The notes: generated by a model from the sequence alone, not told the origin. Positions 1 through 8,660 are shown, numbered from the stretch's first letter. The stretch: 64,000 nt of DNA from Streptomyces sp. NRRL S-646 (GCF_000720765.1 NZ_JODC01000007.1:682001-746000), one strand, 5' to 3'. Translations and numbers: made by a program.

Positions 1-1204
1 GAACGAGGTCGACCTGCTCACCCAGTTCGAGCTCGCCTACGACGGCAAGCTCCTCGGCTACACCGACGGCTCAGCGACCGGCACCGACACCGCCCGTAAC
101 GAGGCGCACGCCGTCAAGGCCATCAAGTGGCTGGCCGAGCAGCGCGATTCGGGCTACGTCGACGACGTCCTCGTCCTCGCCAACCACCCCCTGCGCCTCG
201 GCATCGACTCCCCGCACGAGATGCGCAACTGGCGTGACGCGGCCCCCGAGATCATGATCGGCATGGAGGGCGCACCCGGCGCCCAGGGGGCGGCCATCCC
301 CGGCTGGCGCGGCGCCACCTCGATCCGCGGCGAGTACGAGAACAAGCCGTCGGCGCAGTCCTGGGCGGGCTACCCGGCGGACGCGTATCTGACGTACGGC
401 GGCTTCGACTGGGCGACGGCGACCGTCGGCGGCCTGTGGGACTCGATGCTGGCCGAGGGCCGGCTGTTCTCGATCACCACCAACTCCGACAACCACCGCA
501 CGGTCTTCGACACCTGGAAGAACGGCGACTGGCCGACCGGCCAGAACTTCGACAACACCGGCAAGCTGCCCGACCCGGTCAGCACCGACACCCCGCAGCC
601 CGGCAGCGACTTCTGGCCGGGCGAGTTCAGCCGCACCCACGTCGGCGTGACCCGCTACGGCTACCGCGCCGTGATGGCGGGCCTGCGCGCGGGCCGCGTC
701 TGGCTCGACCACGGGCATCTGCTCGACGGCCTCGACGTCCGCCTGAAGCGGGACTGCGACGCGGGCCGGGGCGTCACGCTCGGCGGACGGCTGCGGGTCC
801 GCAAGGGCGAGAAGATCACCCTGTACGTCACCGTCACGACCGCCTCGCGGGCCAACCCACAGGGCATCCTGCCCGAGTTGGCGCACGTGGACGTCATCCG
901 GGGCGCGGTGCGCGGCCCGGTGACCGACCGGGACGGCTGGAAGGCGCCCGACACCAAGGTCGTACAGACGAAGGACGTGTCCGGCCGGAAGGGGACGTAC
1001 ACCCTGCGCATCCCGCTGACCGCCGGGGACGAGTCCTTCTACGTCCGGCTGCGCGGCAGCGACGGCAACCGCCACGGGGCGGGGTACCTGGGCGCCTCGA
1101 TCGACCCTCACGGGCCGATTCCGCACGAGCCCGGCAACGGTGATCCGTGGGCGGACACGTGGTTCTACTCGAACCCCGTTTTCGTCGACGTGGCCGGAGC
1201 CTGA
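1..1204 (+). CDS. PHP-domain phosphoesterase-like protein, 5' end outside window
   Basis: An open frame enters at base 2 and runs without interruption to TGA at 1202-1204, giving the last ~400 residues; the real start lies upstream. The composition (a NHPLRLGID segment followed by SDNH near the middle) fits the PHP/metallo-dependent phosphoesterase superfamily, in which His and Asp residues bind catalytic metals. The N-terminal HxH motif expected for the fold would be outside the window. The C-terminal ~200 residues, after the metal-binding core, look like a beta-rich accessory domain. Substrate cannot be told; Streptomyces relatives are often secreted. Possible alternative: a non-catalytic PHP-like protein. 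Confidence 0.75.
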   Translation, partial: NEVDLLTQFELAYDGKLLGYTDGSATGTDTARNEAHAVKAIKWLAEQRDSGYVDDVLVLANHPLRLGIDSPHEMRNWRDAAPEIMIGMEGAPGAQGAAIPGWRGATSIRGEYENKPSAQSWAGYPADAYLTYGGFDWATATVGGLWDSMLAEGRLFSITTNSDNHRTVFDTWKNGDWPTGQNFDNTGKLPDPVSTDTPQPGSDFWPGEFSRTHVGVTRYGYRAVMAGLRAGRVWLDHGHLLDGLDVRLKRDCDAGRGVTLGGRLRVRKGEKITLYVTVTTASRANPQGILPELAHVDVIRGAVRGPVTDRDGWKAPDTKVVQTKDVSGRKGTYTLRIPLTAGDESFYVRLRGSDGNRHGAGYLGASIDPHGPIPHEPGNGDPWADTWFYSNPVFVDVAGA

Positions 1205-1264
1205 CCGGCCGTCCACTCGTACCGCCAGGTCACGAAGTGATCCATCGCGTCGTACCGTGGCCGC

Positions 1265-2095
1265 ATGACCGGTGAAGAGTCGTTGCGGCCACAGTCCCTG
1301 CTGCTCACTTTCCTGGGTGACCAGGTGCTGGGGCGGGACGTCTGTGTGTACTCCGGCAGCGTGATCGACGTCTTCGCGCGTGCCGGGGTCGGTGAGCAGG
1401 CGACCCGCTCGACGCTGACCCGGATGGTCAAGCGGGGGCTGCTGCGCCGCCAGCGCGAGGGCCGCAAGATGTATTTCGGGCTGACCGAGCACTCGGCGGC
1501 GGTGCTGCGGGACGGCGAGCACCGTATCTGGCAGACCGGCGCGGTCAACCGGCACTGGGACGGCACCTGGACCCTGCTCGGGTTCTCACTGCCCGAGTCC
1601 TGGCAGCGTCAGCGCCACGATCTGCGCTCCAAGCTCACCTGGAGCGGTTTCGGCCCGCTGTTCAGCGGTCTGTGGATCGCGCCGGGCGAGGTCGACGTGG
1701 CGGAGCTGGTGACCGAGCTCGGGCTCGCGGCCCATGTGAAGGTCTTCCGTGCGCATGCCGACGCCGGGATGGACATCGGCGCGATGATCGAGGAGACCTG
1801 GGAACTGTCCGAACTGGCCGCGGGTTACGAGGAGTTCGTGCGGCGCTGGGAGGTCTGGGAGCGCCGGCTGCCGGACGCCGACGACGCCCTCGCCCTGCGG
1901 CTGCGGCTGCAGGCCGAGTGGCTGCAGGTCATCCGCCGCGACCCGCGCCTCCCGGTCAAGCATCTGCCGGACGACTGGCCCGCGGAACGGGCCGAGAAGA
2001 CGTTCCGGGCGGTGTACGACCGGCTCACACCGCTCGCACGGGAGGCCTCGGAGCGCCTTCTCGACCTGATGCCCGTACGCCCCGATCAGGCGTAG
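1265..2095 (+). CDS. PaaX family transcriptional regulator
   Basis: A 276-residue protein of the size and layout of PaaX regulators: an N-terminal winged helix (about residues 15-85, containing SVIDVFARAGV and TRMVKRGLLRRQ), a central PaaX domain with WDGTWTLLGFSLPE, and a C-terminal helical domain. PaaX of E. coli represses phenylacetate catabolism and is released by phenylacetyl-CoA. Here the gene converges on, and overlaps by 10 bp, the 3' end of a CoA-thioester catabolic operon, so an aryl-CoA ligand is plausible but inferred. No good ribosome site precedes the ATG at 1265, so a leaderless or weakly translated message is possible. Confidence 0.85.
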   Translation: MTGEESLRPQSLLLTFLGDQVLGRDVCVYSGSVIDVFARAGVGEQATRSTLTRMVKRGLLRRQREGRKMYFGLTEHSAAVLRDGEHRIWQTGAVNRHWDGTWTLLGFSLPESWQRQRHDLRSKLTWSGFGPLFSGLWIAPGEVDVAELVTELGLAAHVKVFRAHADAGMDIGAMIEETWELSELAAGYEEFVRRWEVWERRLPDADDALALRLRLQAEWLQVIRRDPRLPVKHLPDDWPAERAEKTFRAVYDRLTPLAREASERLLDLMPVRPDQA

Positions 2096-2541
2096 AAGCG
2101 CGACAGGCTCTGCAGTACGGCCGCGGGCTTCGTGCCGCCCTCGATCTCGATCGTGCCGTCCACGGTGATCTGCACGCCGCCCGGTACCTCCTCGACCTCC
2201 GCCAGCTTTCCGACCAGGCGGATACGGGAGCCGACCTTCACCGGGGAGGGGAAACGGACCTTGTTCAGGCCGTAGTTGACCTTCGTGGTGACTCCCTGGA
2301 CGTCCAGGAGTTCGGTGAACAGGGGGATGAAGAGGGAGAGGGTGAGGTAGCCGTGGGCGATCGGGGCGCCGAAGGGGCCCTCCGCGGCACGCTCGGGGTC
2401 CACGTGGATCCACTGGTGGTCGCCGGTGGCGTCGGCGAAGGTGTTGATGCGCTCCTGGGTGACCTCGATCCATTCGCTGGTGCCCAGGTCGCTGCCCGCG
2501 AGCTTCTTCAGTTCGTCGATGCCGTTGACGGTGACGCTCAT
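2086..2541 (-). CDS. MaoC-like (R)-specific enoyl-CoA hydratase
   Basis: A 151-residue protein with the MaoC hot-dog fold signature: FADATGDHQWIHVDPERA carries the catalytic Asp/His pair (about residues 37-43), followed by the GYLTLSL helix. These enzymes hydrate trans-2-enoyl-CoA thioesters. The ATG at 2541 is preceded by AAGGA at good spacing. It is the last gene of a minus-strand run SDR / amidohydrolase / acyl-CoA synthetase / MaoC. By analogy with the cou pathway of Rhodococcus jostii it would hydrate an aryl-enoyl-CoA such as p-coumaroyl-CoA; that substrate is inference. Confidence 0.9.
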   Translation of the reverse strand: MSVTVNGIDELKKLAGSDLGTSEWIEVTQERINTFADATGDHQWIHVDPERAAEGPFGAPIAHGYLTLSLFIPLFTELLDVQGVTTKVNYGLNKVRFPSPVKVGSRIRLVGKLAEVEEVPGGVQITVDGTIEIEGGTKPAAVLQSLSRFYA

Positions 2542-2564
2542 GTAGCTGTCCTTACTCGGGAGTC

Positions 2565-4067
2565 TCAGGAATTGGTGCCGTAGCGCTTGCGCACACGGGA
2601 CTTGAGGAGCTTTCCGGAGGCGGTGCGCGGGAGTTCGTCCGCGAGGACCACCGACTTCGGGATCTTGTACTTGGCGAGCTGTCCGGCGAGGGAGGCGAGG
2701 ATCTCGTCGGCGTCGACCGTGGCGCCCTCGCGCGGCACGACGACCGCGCGCGGCACCTCGCCCCACTTCTCGTCCGGCACGCCGATGACGGCGCACTCGA
2801 CGATGTCGGGGTGGGCGAGGAGGCGGTCCTCGATCTCGGCGGGGTAGATGTTCTCGCCCCCGGAGATGATCATGTCCTTGATGCGGTCGACGATGTAGAC
2901 GTAGCCGTCCTCGTCGACGCGCGCCGCGTCGCCGGTACGGAACCAGCCGTCCGCGAAGGAGGCCGCCGTCTCCTCCGGCAGACCCCAGTAGCCGGACATC
3001 ACGCTGGGCCCGCGCACCAGCACCTCGCCGTTCTCTCCCGGTGCGACCGGGGAGAGGCCCGGTCCGACCACGCGCACATCGCTGAAGAAGTGGGGGACAC
3101 CGGCCGAGCCCGTCTTGCTGACCGAGTGCTCCCCGTCGAGGAAGAGCACGCCGAGCGCCTCGGTCATCCCGTAGCCCTGCAGGAAGGCCAGGCCGCGTGT
3201 CTGGTAGGTCTCGATGAGCGGGGTCGGCACGGGGGCGCCGCCGCAGCTGAGCATGCGCAGGCTGGACAGGTCCGCCTCCGCCCAGCGCGGATGGCGGGCG
3301 ACCTGCTCGAACATCGCCGGCACCCCGAACATGTAGGTGATCCGGTGCTGCTCGACCAGTTCCAGGGTCTCGCCCGGGTCGAAGGCCTCGACGAGGACGC
3401 AGGTGCCGCCCTTCATCAGTACGGGCAGGGTGAGCACCGTGAGGCCCGCAATGTGGAACAACGGGGCGGAGACCAAGGCCCGTTCGTCGGCGTGGAGGTC
3501 CTTGTCGATGAGGAAGTTGACGGAGTTCCAGGTGACGTTGGCGTGCGAGAGCATCGCGCCCTTCGGGCGGCCCGTCGTCCCCGAGGTGTAGAGGATGAGG
3601 CAGGTGTCGTCGGCGGCAACGGGCTCGTCGATCGGTTCGTCCGTGGACGCGGCGAGCAACTCCTCGTATTCCGCGCCCACTTCGAGATACACGCGGACGT
3701 CCGTGCTGCCCGGCAGCCCGGCGACGAGGCCCGCGTGCGAGGAGCCGTAGACGAGGACCTTCGCGCCGGAGTCGGCGAGCTGGTAGGCGATCTCGGGGCC
3801 GGCCAGGCGGGTGTTCTGCGGTACGAAGATCGCGCCGAGCATGCCCGCTGCGAACAGGGTCTCCAGGAAGGAGGGGTGGTTGGGCCCGAGATAGGCGATC
3901 CGGTCGCCGCGCCGCACACCCCGGGCACGCAGGGCGTGGGCGAGGCGGGTGGTGCGGGTGTGCAGCTCGCCGTAGGTGACCGTCGTGCCGCCGTGGACCA
4001 GTGCGGTGCGGTGCGGGGTCTTGCGGGCCCGGCGTGCGGGCCATGACCCCAGTCCCTCGTTGCGCAT
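2565..4067 (-). CDS. Acyl-CoA synthetase (AMP-forming), probably aryl or hydroxycinnamate CoA ligase
   Basis: A 500-residue ANL-superfamily ligase. The AMP-binding P-loop LYTSGTTGRPKG lies near residue 155, GYGMTEA near 295, the hinge region GWFRTGDAARVDEDG near 385, and the C-terminal catalytic Lys in TASGKLLKS near the end. It activates a carboxylic acid to its CoA thioester through an acyl-adenylate. The gene sits 23 bp upstream of the MaoC gene and 10 bp downstream of the amidohydrolase gene, so all are probably one transcript. The neighbourhood (SDR, amidohydrolase, MarR) matches the set that degrades p-hydroxycinnamates by a non-oxidative side-chain route, which makes an aromatic acid the likely substrate. 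A medium-chain fatty acid is the main alternative. Confidence 0.9.
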   Translation of the reverse strand: MRNEGLGSWPARRARKTPHRTALVHGGTTVTYGELHTRTTRLAHALRARGVRRGDRIAYLGPNHPSFLETLFAAGMLGAIFVPQNTRLAGPEIAYQLADSGAKVLVYGSSHAGLVAGLPGSTDVRVYLEVGAEYEELLAASTDEPIDEPVAADDTCLILYTSGTTGRPKGAMLSHANVTWNSVNFLIDKDLHADERALVSAPLFHIAGLTVLTLPVLMKGGTCVLVEAFDPGETLELVEQHRITYMFGVPAMFEQVARHPRWAEADLSSLRMLSCGGAPVPTPLIETYQTRGLAFLQGYGMTEALGVLFLDGEHSVSKTGSAGVPHFFSDVRVVGPGLSPVAPGENGEVLVRGPSVMSGYWGLPEETAASFADGWFRTGDAARVDEDGYVYIVDRIKDMIISGGENIYPAEIEDRLLAHPDIVECAVIGVPDEKWGEVPRAVVVPREGATVDADEILASLAGQLAKYKIPKSVVLADELPRTASGKLLKSRVRKRYGTNS

Positions 4068-4077
4068 CTACGGCCCC

Positions 4078-4962
4078 TTACGGCTTCGTCAGCCCGAGCA
4101 GACGGGCGGCGTTCTCCTTGAGGATCTTCGGCTTCACCTCGTCCTTGATCGACAGCTGCTCGAAGTCGCGGAGCCAGCGGTCGGGGGTCAGGACGGGGAA
4201 GTCGGAGCCGAAGAGGACCTTGTCCTTGAGCAGCGTGTTCGCGTACTGCACGAGCTGCGGCGGGAAGTACTTCGGCGACCAGCCGGACAGGTCGATGTGC
4301 ACGCCCGGCTTGTGTGTGGCGACGGCGAGGGCCTCGTCCTGCCAGGGGAAGGACGGATGCGCCAGGATGATCTTGAGGTGCGGGAAGTCGGCGGCGACGT
4401 CGTCCACGTGGAGGGGGTTGGAGTACTTGAGCCTGATCCCGCCACCGCCGGGGACTCCGGCGCCGATGCCCGTCTGGCCCGTGTGGAAGAGGGCGATGGT
4501 GCCCGTCTCCTCGATCACCTCGTAGAGGTCGTACGCCACCGAGCGGTCGTTGGGGAAGAAGCCCTGGATGCTGGGGTGGAACTTGAACCCCTTCACCCCG
4601 TACTCCTCGACGAGGCGGCGAGCCTGCTTCACCCCCGCCTTCCCGCGGAAGGGGTCGATGGAGGCGAAGGGGATGAGGACGTCCGCGTTGGCGGCCGCGG
4701 CCTCGGCGACCTCCTCGTTCGGGACGGGCGCGGTGCCGGTGGCGGACTCGGCGTCGACCGTGAAGATCACGGCGGCCATCTTCCGCTCACGGTAGTAGGC
4801 GGCCGTCTCCTCCAGCGTCGGCTTCCGCTTGCCCTCGACCTTGAAGTAGGCGGAGGACGCGTCGTGCAGGTCGTCGTCCAGGGAGGAGTGGCCCTTGGAG
4901 GAGACCTCCGCGTGGGTGTGGACGTCGATCGCGACGAGTTCCTCGACATTGAGGGTCGTCAT
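4078..4962 (-). CDS. Amidohydrolase-2 family protein (possible aryl beta-ketoacyl-CoA hydrolase)
   Basis: A 294-residue TIM-barrel metal hydrolase. The metal-binding HTH of AIDVHTHAE lies near residue 16, a KGFKFHPS segment in the middle, ILAHPSFPW beyond it, and the conserved catalytic Asp in LFGSDFPV near residue 245. The family includes ACMSD-type decarboxylases and, in Rhodococcus cou clusters, the 4-hydroxyphenyl-beta-ketoacyl-CoA hydrolase that releases acetyl-CoA. The start at 4962 has a GGAGG site lying inside the end of the upstream SDR gene, so expression is coupled. The cou assignment rests on neighbours and is inference. Confidence 0.85.
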   Translation of the reverse strand: MTTLNVEELVAIDVHTHAEVSSKGHSSLDDDLHDASSAYFKVEGKRKPTLEETAAYYRERKMAAVIFTVDAESATGTAPVPNEEVAEAAAANADVLIPFASIDPFRGKAGVKQARRLVEEYGVKGFKFHPSIQGFFPNDRSVAYDLYEVIEETGTIALFHTGQTGIGAGVPGGGGIRLKYSNPLHVDDVAADFPHLKIILAHPSFPWQDEALAVATHKPGVHIDLSGWSPKYFPPQLVQYANTLLKDKVLFGSDFPVLTPDRWLRDFEQLSIKDEVKPKILKENAARLLGLTKP

Positions 4963-4964
4963 GC

Positions 4965-5882
4965 TCAGGCCTCCGGGAACTTCGGGGCGGGGACGCCGAC
5001 GCTCTGCAGTTCGGCGCCGACCGAGGTGGGGAAGGCGTCGGCCAGGCTGTCGGGGGTCCAGCCGCCGTCGGCGTAGGCCGCCTTGATCTCCTGCGGATGC
5101 GACCAGAGTGCCACCTTGTCGCCGCCGATGCCGATGGCCTGGCCGGTGATCCCGCGCGCGGCCTCGGAGGCGAGGAACGGGACCAGGGCCGCGCAGTCCT
5201 CGGGGGTGCCGAAGCCCTCGCCCTTGCGCAGGAAGTCCGGGAGCGGCTCGCCGTTCTTCATGGCCTCGATGTACGGGGCGAAGGCGGGGATGGTCTCGGT
5301 CATCGCGGTCGCGGCGACCGGCACGATCGCGTTGACGGTGATGTTCGCGCGGCCCAGCTCCATCGACCAGGTGCGGGCGAAGGCGGCGATGCCGGCCTTG
5401 GCGGCGGAGTAGTTGGTCTGCCCGAAGTTGCCGCGCTGCCCGGCCGGGGAGCCGACCAGGATCAGGGTGCCGCCCTCGCCCTGCTCGCGCATCCGGATCG
5501 CGGCGGCGCGGGCGCAGGTGAAGGTGCCCTTGAGGTGGGTGGTGATCACCGCGTCGAAGTCCTCGTCGGACATCTTCCACAGCACCTTGTCGCGCAGGAT
5601 GCCGGCGTTGGTGACCAGGATGTCGAGCCGCCCGAACTCCTCGACCGCGCGGCCGACCAGCCGGTCGGCGGCCTCGCTCGTCCCGACCGGGACCACCTCG
5701 GCGACGGCGGTGCCGCCGGCCTCGGTGATGGACTTCACCGCCGCCTCGGCCACGGCCTCGTCGACGTCGTTGACGACCACGGACGCGCCGTGGGCGGCCA
5801 GGGCGTGCGCGTAGGCGAGGCCGAGGCCCCGGCCGCTGCCGGTGACGACGGCGACCTTGCCGGTGAGATCGATGCTGGGCAC
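4965..5882 (-). CDS. Short-chain dehydrogenase/reductase (possible aryl beta-hydroxyacyl-CoA dehydrogenase)
   Basis: A 305-residue classical SDR. The cofactor motif TGSGRGLGLAY begins near residue 14, NAG is in LVTNAGILRDK, and the catalytic Ser plus YxxxK are visible in GSPAGQ and NYSAAKAG. The acidic NDVD after the second strand points to NAD rather than NADP. At about 305 residues it is longer than a minimal SDR, as in peroxisomal multifunctional-enzyme-type hydroxyacyl-CoA dehydrogenases. The start is GTG at 5882 with AAGGGA upstream. It is first in the operon and its promoter overlaps the palindromic operator at 5970-5997. A CouN-like step is a context inference. Confidence 0.9.
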   Translation of the reverse strand: MPSIDLTGKVAVVTGSGRGLGLAYAHALAAHGASVVVNDVDEAVAEAAVKSITEAGGTAVAEVVPVGTSEAADRLVGRAVEEFGRLDILVTNAGILRDKVLWKMSDEDFDAVITTHLKGTFTCARAAAIRMREQGEGGTLILVGSPAGQRGNFGQTNYSAAKAGIAAFARTWSMELGRANITVNAIVPVAATAMTETIPAFAPYIEAMKNGEPLPDFLRKGEGFGTPEDCAALVPFLASEAARGITGQAIGIGGDKVALWSHPQEIKAAYADGGWTPDSLADAFPTSVGAELQSVGVPAPKFPEA

Positions 5883-5959
5883 GGGTGGGTCCCTTCACGA
5901 GGTGATGCGGATGGTGCGGCTGCTGCACCGCGACGTTCCGCACTGCGGCTTCGAGATCG

Positions 5960-5988
5960 AAGCTAAGAGCAATAATTGTTGACGTCAA
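5960..5988 (-). promoter_or_regulatory. Predicted promoter of the SDR/amidohydrolase/ligase/MaoC operon
   Basis: Read on the minus strand, TTGACG (5988-5983) and TAGCTT (5965-5960) are separated by exactly 17 bases. TAGCTT matches the TAGnnT form common in Streptomyces -10 boxes. The region is strikingly AT-rich for this genome, and the repressor-like repeats at 5970-5997 cover the -35 box and the spacer. Confidence 0.6.
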
Positions 5989-5997
5989 TAGTTGTTG
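5970..5997. promoter_or_regulatory. Predicted MarR operator, two tandem imperfect palindromes
   Basis: CAATAATTGTTG (5970-5981) and CAATAGTTGTTG (5986-5997) are direct repeats differing by one base. The first is a 10/12-match palindrome; the second is a weaker one. Between and across them lies the perfect palindrome TTGACGTCAA (5979-5988). The site sits between the divergent SDR operon and the MarR gene and overlaps the operon promoter, as expected for a MarR-type repressor. Confidence 0.6.
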
Positions 5998-6073
5998 AAG
6001 ACCTCCGGGTGCGACATGCTGGAATCTGCACGAAGAACCGCGCCCCCGAGGGGCCGAGACCAGGGAGCCCGCC

Positions 6074-6553
6074 ATCACCCGCCAGCACGCCACGAACGCA
6101 GCCTCGATCGACGCGGACGAGCCATGGATGCGTGGGCTGCACGCGGACACGGGCTACCTGCTCTACCGCCTGGGTCTGCGCTCCGGACAGCTGTTCAACG
6201 CCTTCCTGCAGGAGTCGGGGCTGCGCCTGCGGCACTACGCGGTCCTGCGCTTCCTCGCCACCTCCGACGGCGCCCTGCAGCGCGAACTCAGCACCCGCCT
6301 CGGCTACGACCCGAGCGCGATCGTCGGCCTGGTCGACGACCTGGAGAAGCTGGGCTTCGCCGAGCGCCGCCCCTCTCCCGACGACCGCCGCAGCCGCATC
6401 GTCGTCCTCACCGAGGACGGCCGCGCCTTCCTGCGCGACAGCGACGAGGCGGGCCTGCGCGCGACGAACGAGCTCTTCGAGCCACTCGAACCGGCCGAAC
6501 GCGAGACGCTGCACGCGCTGTTGCTGCGGATCGCGGAGGATGGGCTCGGCTGA
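6074..6553 (+). CDS. MarR family transcriptional regulator, likely ATC start
   Basis: A winged-helix MarR protein: LRHYAVLRFLATSDG, the recognition helix region DPSAIVGLVDDLEKLGF and the wing PDDRRSRIVVLT. The first in-frame ATG is 6128 (141 residues), but it has no good ribosome site. A strong AGGGAG at 6062-6067 stands 6 bases before an in-frame ATC at 6074, giving 159 residues; ATC is a rare but known start codon. I chose 6074 on this ground; use 6128 if only standard starts are allowed. Divergent from a CoA-ligase operon, it resembles CouR, which is released by hydroxycinnamoyl-CoA (inference). Confidence 0.8.
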   Translation: MTRQHATNAASIDADEPWMRGLHADTGYLLYRLGLRSGQLFNAFLQESGLRLRHYAVLRFLATSDGALQRELSTRLGYDPSAIVGLVDDLEKLGFAERRPSPDDRRSRIVVLTEDGRAFLRDSDEAGLRATNELFEPLEPAERETLHALLLRIAEDGLG

Positions 6554-6587
6554 GCCGGAGGCTGATGCTGTGGGAGACCGCCCGGCC

Positions 6588-7343
6588 ATGACCACCCGCT
6601 CCGCCCCCGACCGGCTGCTCGCCGTGCTCGCCGCGTTCGACCATGAGCACCCGGCACTGTCCCTCACGGACATCAGCCGGCGGGCCGGGCTGACCCTCAC
6701 CACCGCCCACCGTCTGGTGGGCGCCCTCACCGACTGGGGCGCCCTGGAGCGGGACGGATCCGGCGTCTACCACGTCGGGCTCAGACTGTGGGAGGTCGCG
6801 GCACTGGCCCCGCGCGGACTCGCGCTGCGGCAGATCGCGCTGCCGTACCTGGAGGACCTGTACGAGGCGACGCACGAGAACGTGCAGTTGGCGGTGCGGG
6901 ACGGCGGGGAGGTCGTCTACATCGAGTGGATCTCCGGTCGCAGCGCCGTCGGCGTGCACATACGCGTCGGGGCGCGCTGGCCGCTGCACGCCACCGGGGT
7001 CGGGCTGGCGCTGCTGGCGCACTGCGGTCCGGAGGTGCAGGAGGAGTACTGCGCGGGCCCGCTCGCGTCGTTCACGCCGTACACCATCACCGAGCCGGTG
7101 CGGCTGCGCCGGGTGCTGGCCGAGGTGCGGCGCACGGGAGTCGCGGTGAGCAGCCGGCAGGTCACCGACGACGCGCTGTCGGTGGCGGCCCCGGTGCGCG
7201 GGCCGGGCGGGGCGGTGGTCGCCGCCGTGTCGGTGGTGGTGCCGCAAGCCGAAGCGCAGGTACCGGTGTTGGCGCCCGCGGTGCGGCTTGCGGCACGCGG
7301 CATTTCGCGCGCCCTGGGGTGGCGGCCGGCGAAGGAGCCGTAG
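6588..7343 (+). CDS. IclR family transcriptional regulator
   Basis: A 251-residue IclR-type protein. The N-terminal winged helix (about residues 5-65) contains LSLTDISRRAGLTLTTAHRLVGAL. The C-terminal GAF-like effector domain contains HENVQLAVRDGGEVVYIE and RWPLHATGVGLALLA, which match the conserved effector pocket. IclR proteins usually control aromatic or carboxylate catabolism. It starts 34 bp after the MarR gene and is probably cotranscribed with it. The ATG at 6588 has GGGAG about 11 bases upstream; an in-frame GTG further upstream is a weaker option. Confidence 0.9.
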   Translation: MTTRSAPDRLLAVLAAFDHEHPALSLTDISRRAGLTLTTAHRLVGALTDWGALERDGSGVYHVGLRLWEVAALAPRGLALRQIALPYLEDLYEATHENVQLAVRDGGEVVYIEWISGRSAVGVHIRVGARWPLHATGVGLALLAHCGPEVQEEYCAGPLASFTPYTITEPVRLRRVLAEVRRTGVAVSSRQVTDDALSVAAPVRGPGGAVVAAVSVVVPQAEAQVPVLAPAVRLAARGISRALGWRPAKEP

Positions 7344-7352
7344 AGAGGTCGC

Positions 7353-8660
7353 TCAGCAGTTGCCGTGCATCGGTCTGCCCGCTAAGCGGTCGGTGAGCCA
7401 GTTGACCGAGTCGCCGATCGCCTGCGGGTCGCCGAGGAGATGGTCGCCCGCGTACGAGGTCCACTGCGTGGCCATCCCCGCGTCGCAGTAGGCGCGGCGC
7501 GTGCCCTGGCCGGTCTCGGCGGGGATCACCTCGTCGAGGAGACCGCGGTACTGCAGGACCGGGAAGCCGATCTCGTATCGGGCCCCGGATCCGGACGGGC
7601 CCACGCCGACGCCGAGTTTGTCGGTGTCGGCGATCTCGCCCCAGGTCGTGCCGTCGGGGCCGCGCAGGGCGTAGAGCTGGTCGAGGGTGAGCTTGTCCTT
7701 GGTGTAGTTCTCGATGTGGGCGCCGGTGAAGCGCGCGACGGTGCCGACCGCGCAGAGCGACTCGGCGTCCTTGACCGCCTTGCGGCCCGTGTCGTTGAGG
7801 AGTCCGTCGAACGGCATGTCCGGGTGGGTGACCGACAGTCCGATCACCGCGTCCACCAGGAACCCGGCAAAGGCCCCGCCGTCGAGCGCGTTCCCCACCT
7901 GCTTCAGGTCGCCCGGAACCCCGCCGGACGCCACGCCGGCCACCTTCACCTCGGGGGCGTACGACTTGGCGAGCTGCGCGGCCCACAGGCTGCCCGCACC
8001 GCCCTCCGAGTAGCCCCAGATACCGACCTGCGTGTCCGGGCTCACCCCGCTGCCGGGCAGCCGGGAGGCGGCGCGTACGACGTCGAGGACCGCATGTCCG
8101 GCGTCGGCGCCGGAGACGTACGGGTGGACCTGGCCGTCCAGGTATCCGGCGCCGTCGGTCGCCGCGACGGCGAACCCTGCCTTGAGCAGCGCCGCGATGT
8201 TGGGCCCCTCGTAGGCGTCCTGGTACTCGCCGGCGAGCTGCTTGGAGAAGGCGCACTGCGGTCCGATGCCGAGGGTGCCGGGTACGAACGCGACCAGCGG
8301 CCGCTTGCCCGGGCCCTGCCACGCCTCGCGGGGCACGATCACCGTGCCGGCGACGGTGTCTCTCCTGCCGTGGCCGTCGGTGGAGCCGTACTGCACCTTC
8401 CATGCGTTGATCGGGGTGCCGTTTCCCACCATGGGCAGGGAGTCGACCGTACGGCAGGCGATGACGTCGCCGGGGGCGGCGGTCGCGCTCACCGGTGGCC
8501 GGTAGATCGCGTCGTCGGGATCGGAACACGCCCCGCCCGTCCCGGCCGAAGCGGTCACGGCCGGAACGGCCAACAGCCCGCCGAGCAGGGCTCCGGTCCC
8601 GATGAGTGCGGCTCTCCCCTTCAGCGGTTTCCTCTTCGTCCTCTGTGCCGTCACCATCAC
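7353..8660 (-). CDS. Secreted lipase/esterase (LIP family alpha/beta hydrolase)
   Basis: A 435-residue protein. A basic N-terminus (RTKRKPLKGR) precedes a hydrophobic stretch ending in AVTASAG, a typical Sec signal peptide cleaved near residue 40. The nucleophile elbow GYSEGG lies near residue 205, a candidate Asp in GLLDEVIP near 375, and a candidate His in YAGDHLLG near 412. Length and motifs fit the secretory lipase (LIP) family known from fungi and actinomycetes. An even number of cysteines suggests disulphides outside the cell. It converges with the IclR gene with a gap of only 9 bp. A second Met one codon downstream is an equally good start. Confidence 0.85.
   Translation of the reverse strand: MMVTAQRTKRKPLKGRAALIGTGALLGGLLAVPAVTASAGTGGACSDPDDAIYRPPVSATAAPGDVIACRTVDSLPMVGNGTPINAWKVQYGSTDGHGRRDTVAGTVIVPREAWQGPGKRPLVAFVPGTLGIGPQCAFSKQLAGEYQDAYEGPNIAALLKAGFAVAATDGAGYLDGQVHPYVSGADAGHAVLDVVRAASRLPGSGVSPDTQVGIWGYSEGGAGSLWAAQLAKSYAPEVKVAGVASGGVPGDLKQVGNALDGGAFAGFLVDAVIGLSVTHPDMPFDGLLNDTGRKAVKDAESLCAVGTVARFTGAHIENYTKDKLTLDQLYALRGPDGTTWGEIADTDKLGVGVGPSGSGARYEIGFPVLQYRGLLDEVIPAETGQGTRRAYCDAGMATQWTSYAGDHLLGDPQAIGDSVNWLTDRLAGRPMHGNC

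Noticed and set aside
71..1555. A 494-codon minus-strand open frame across the PHP and PaaX genes
   Set aside because: Arg/Val/Gly/Ala-rich translation with no motifs, antisense to two well-supported genes; a usual by-product of high GC content.
2086..4044. A 652-codon frame that would fuse an upstream stretch to the MaoC protein
   Set aside because: The upstream part is an out-of-frame shadow of the acyl-CoA synthetase gene; the MaoC protein has its own start and ribosome site at 2541.
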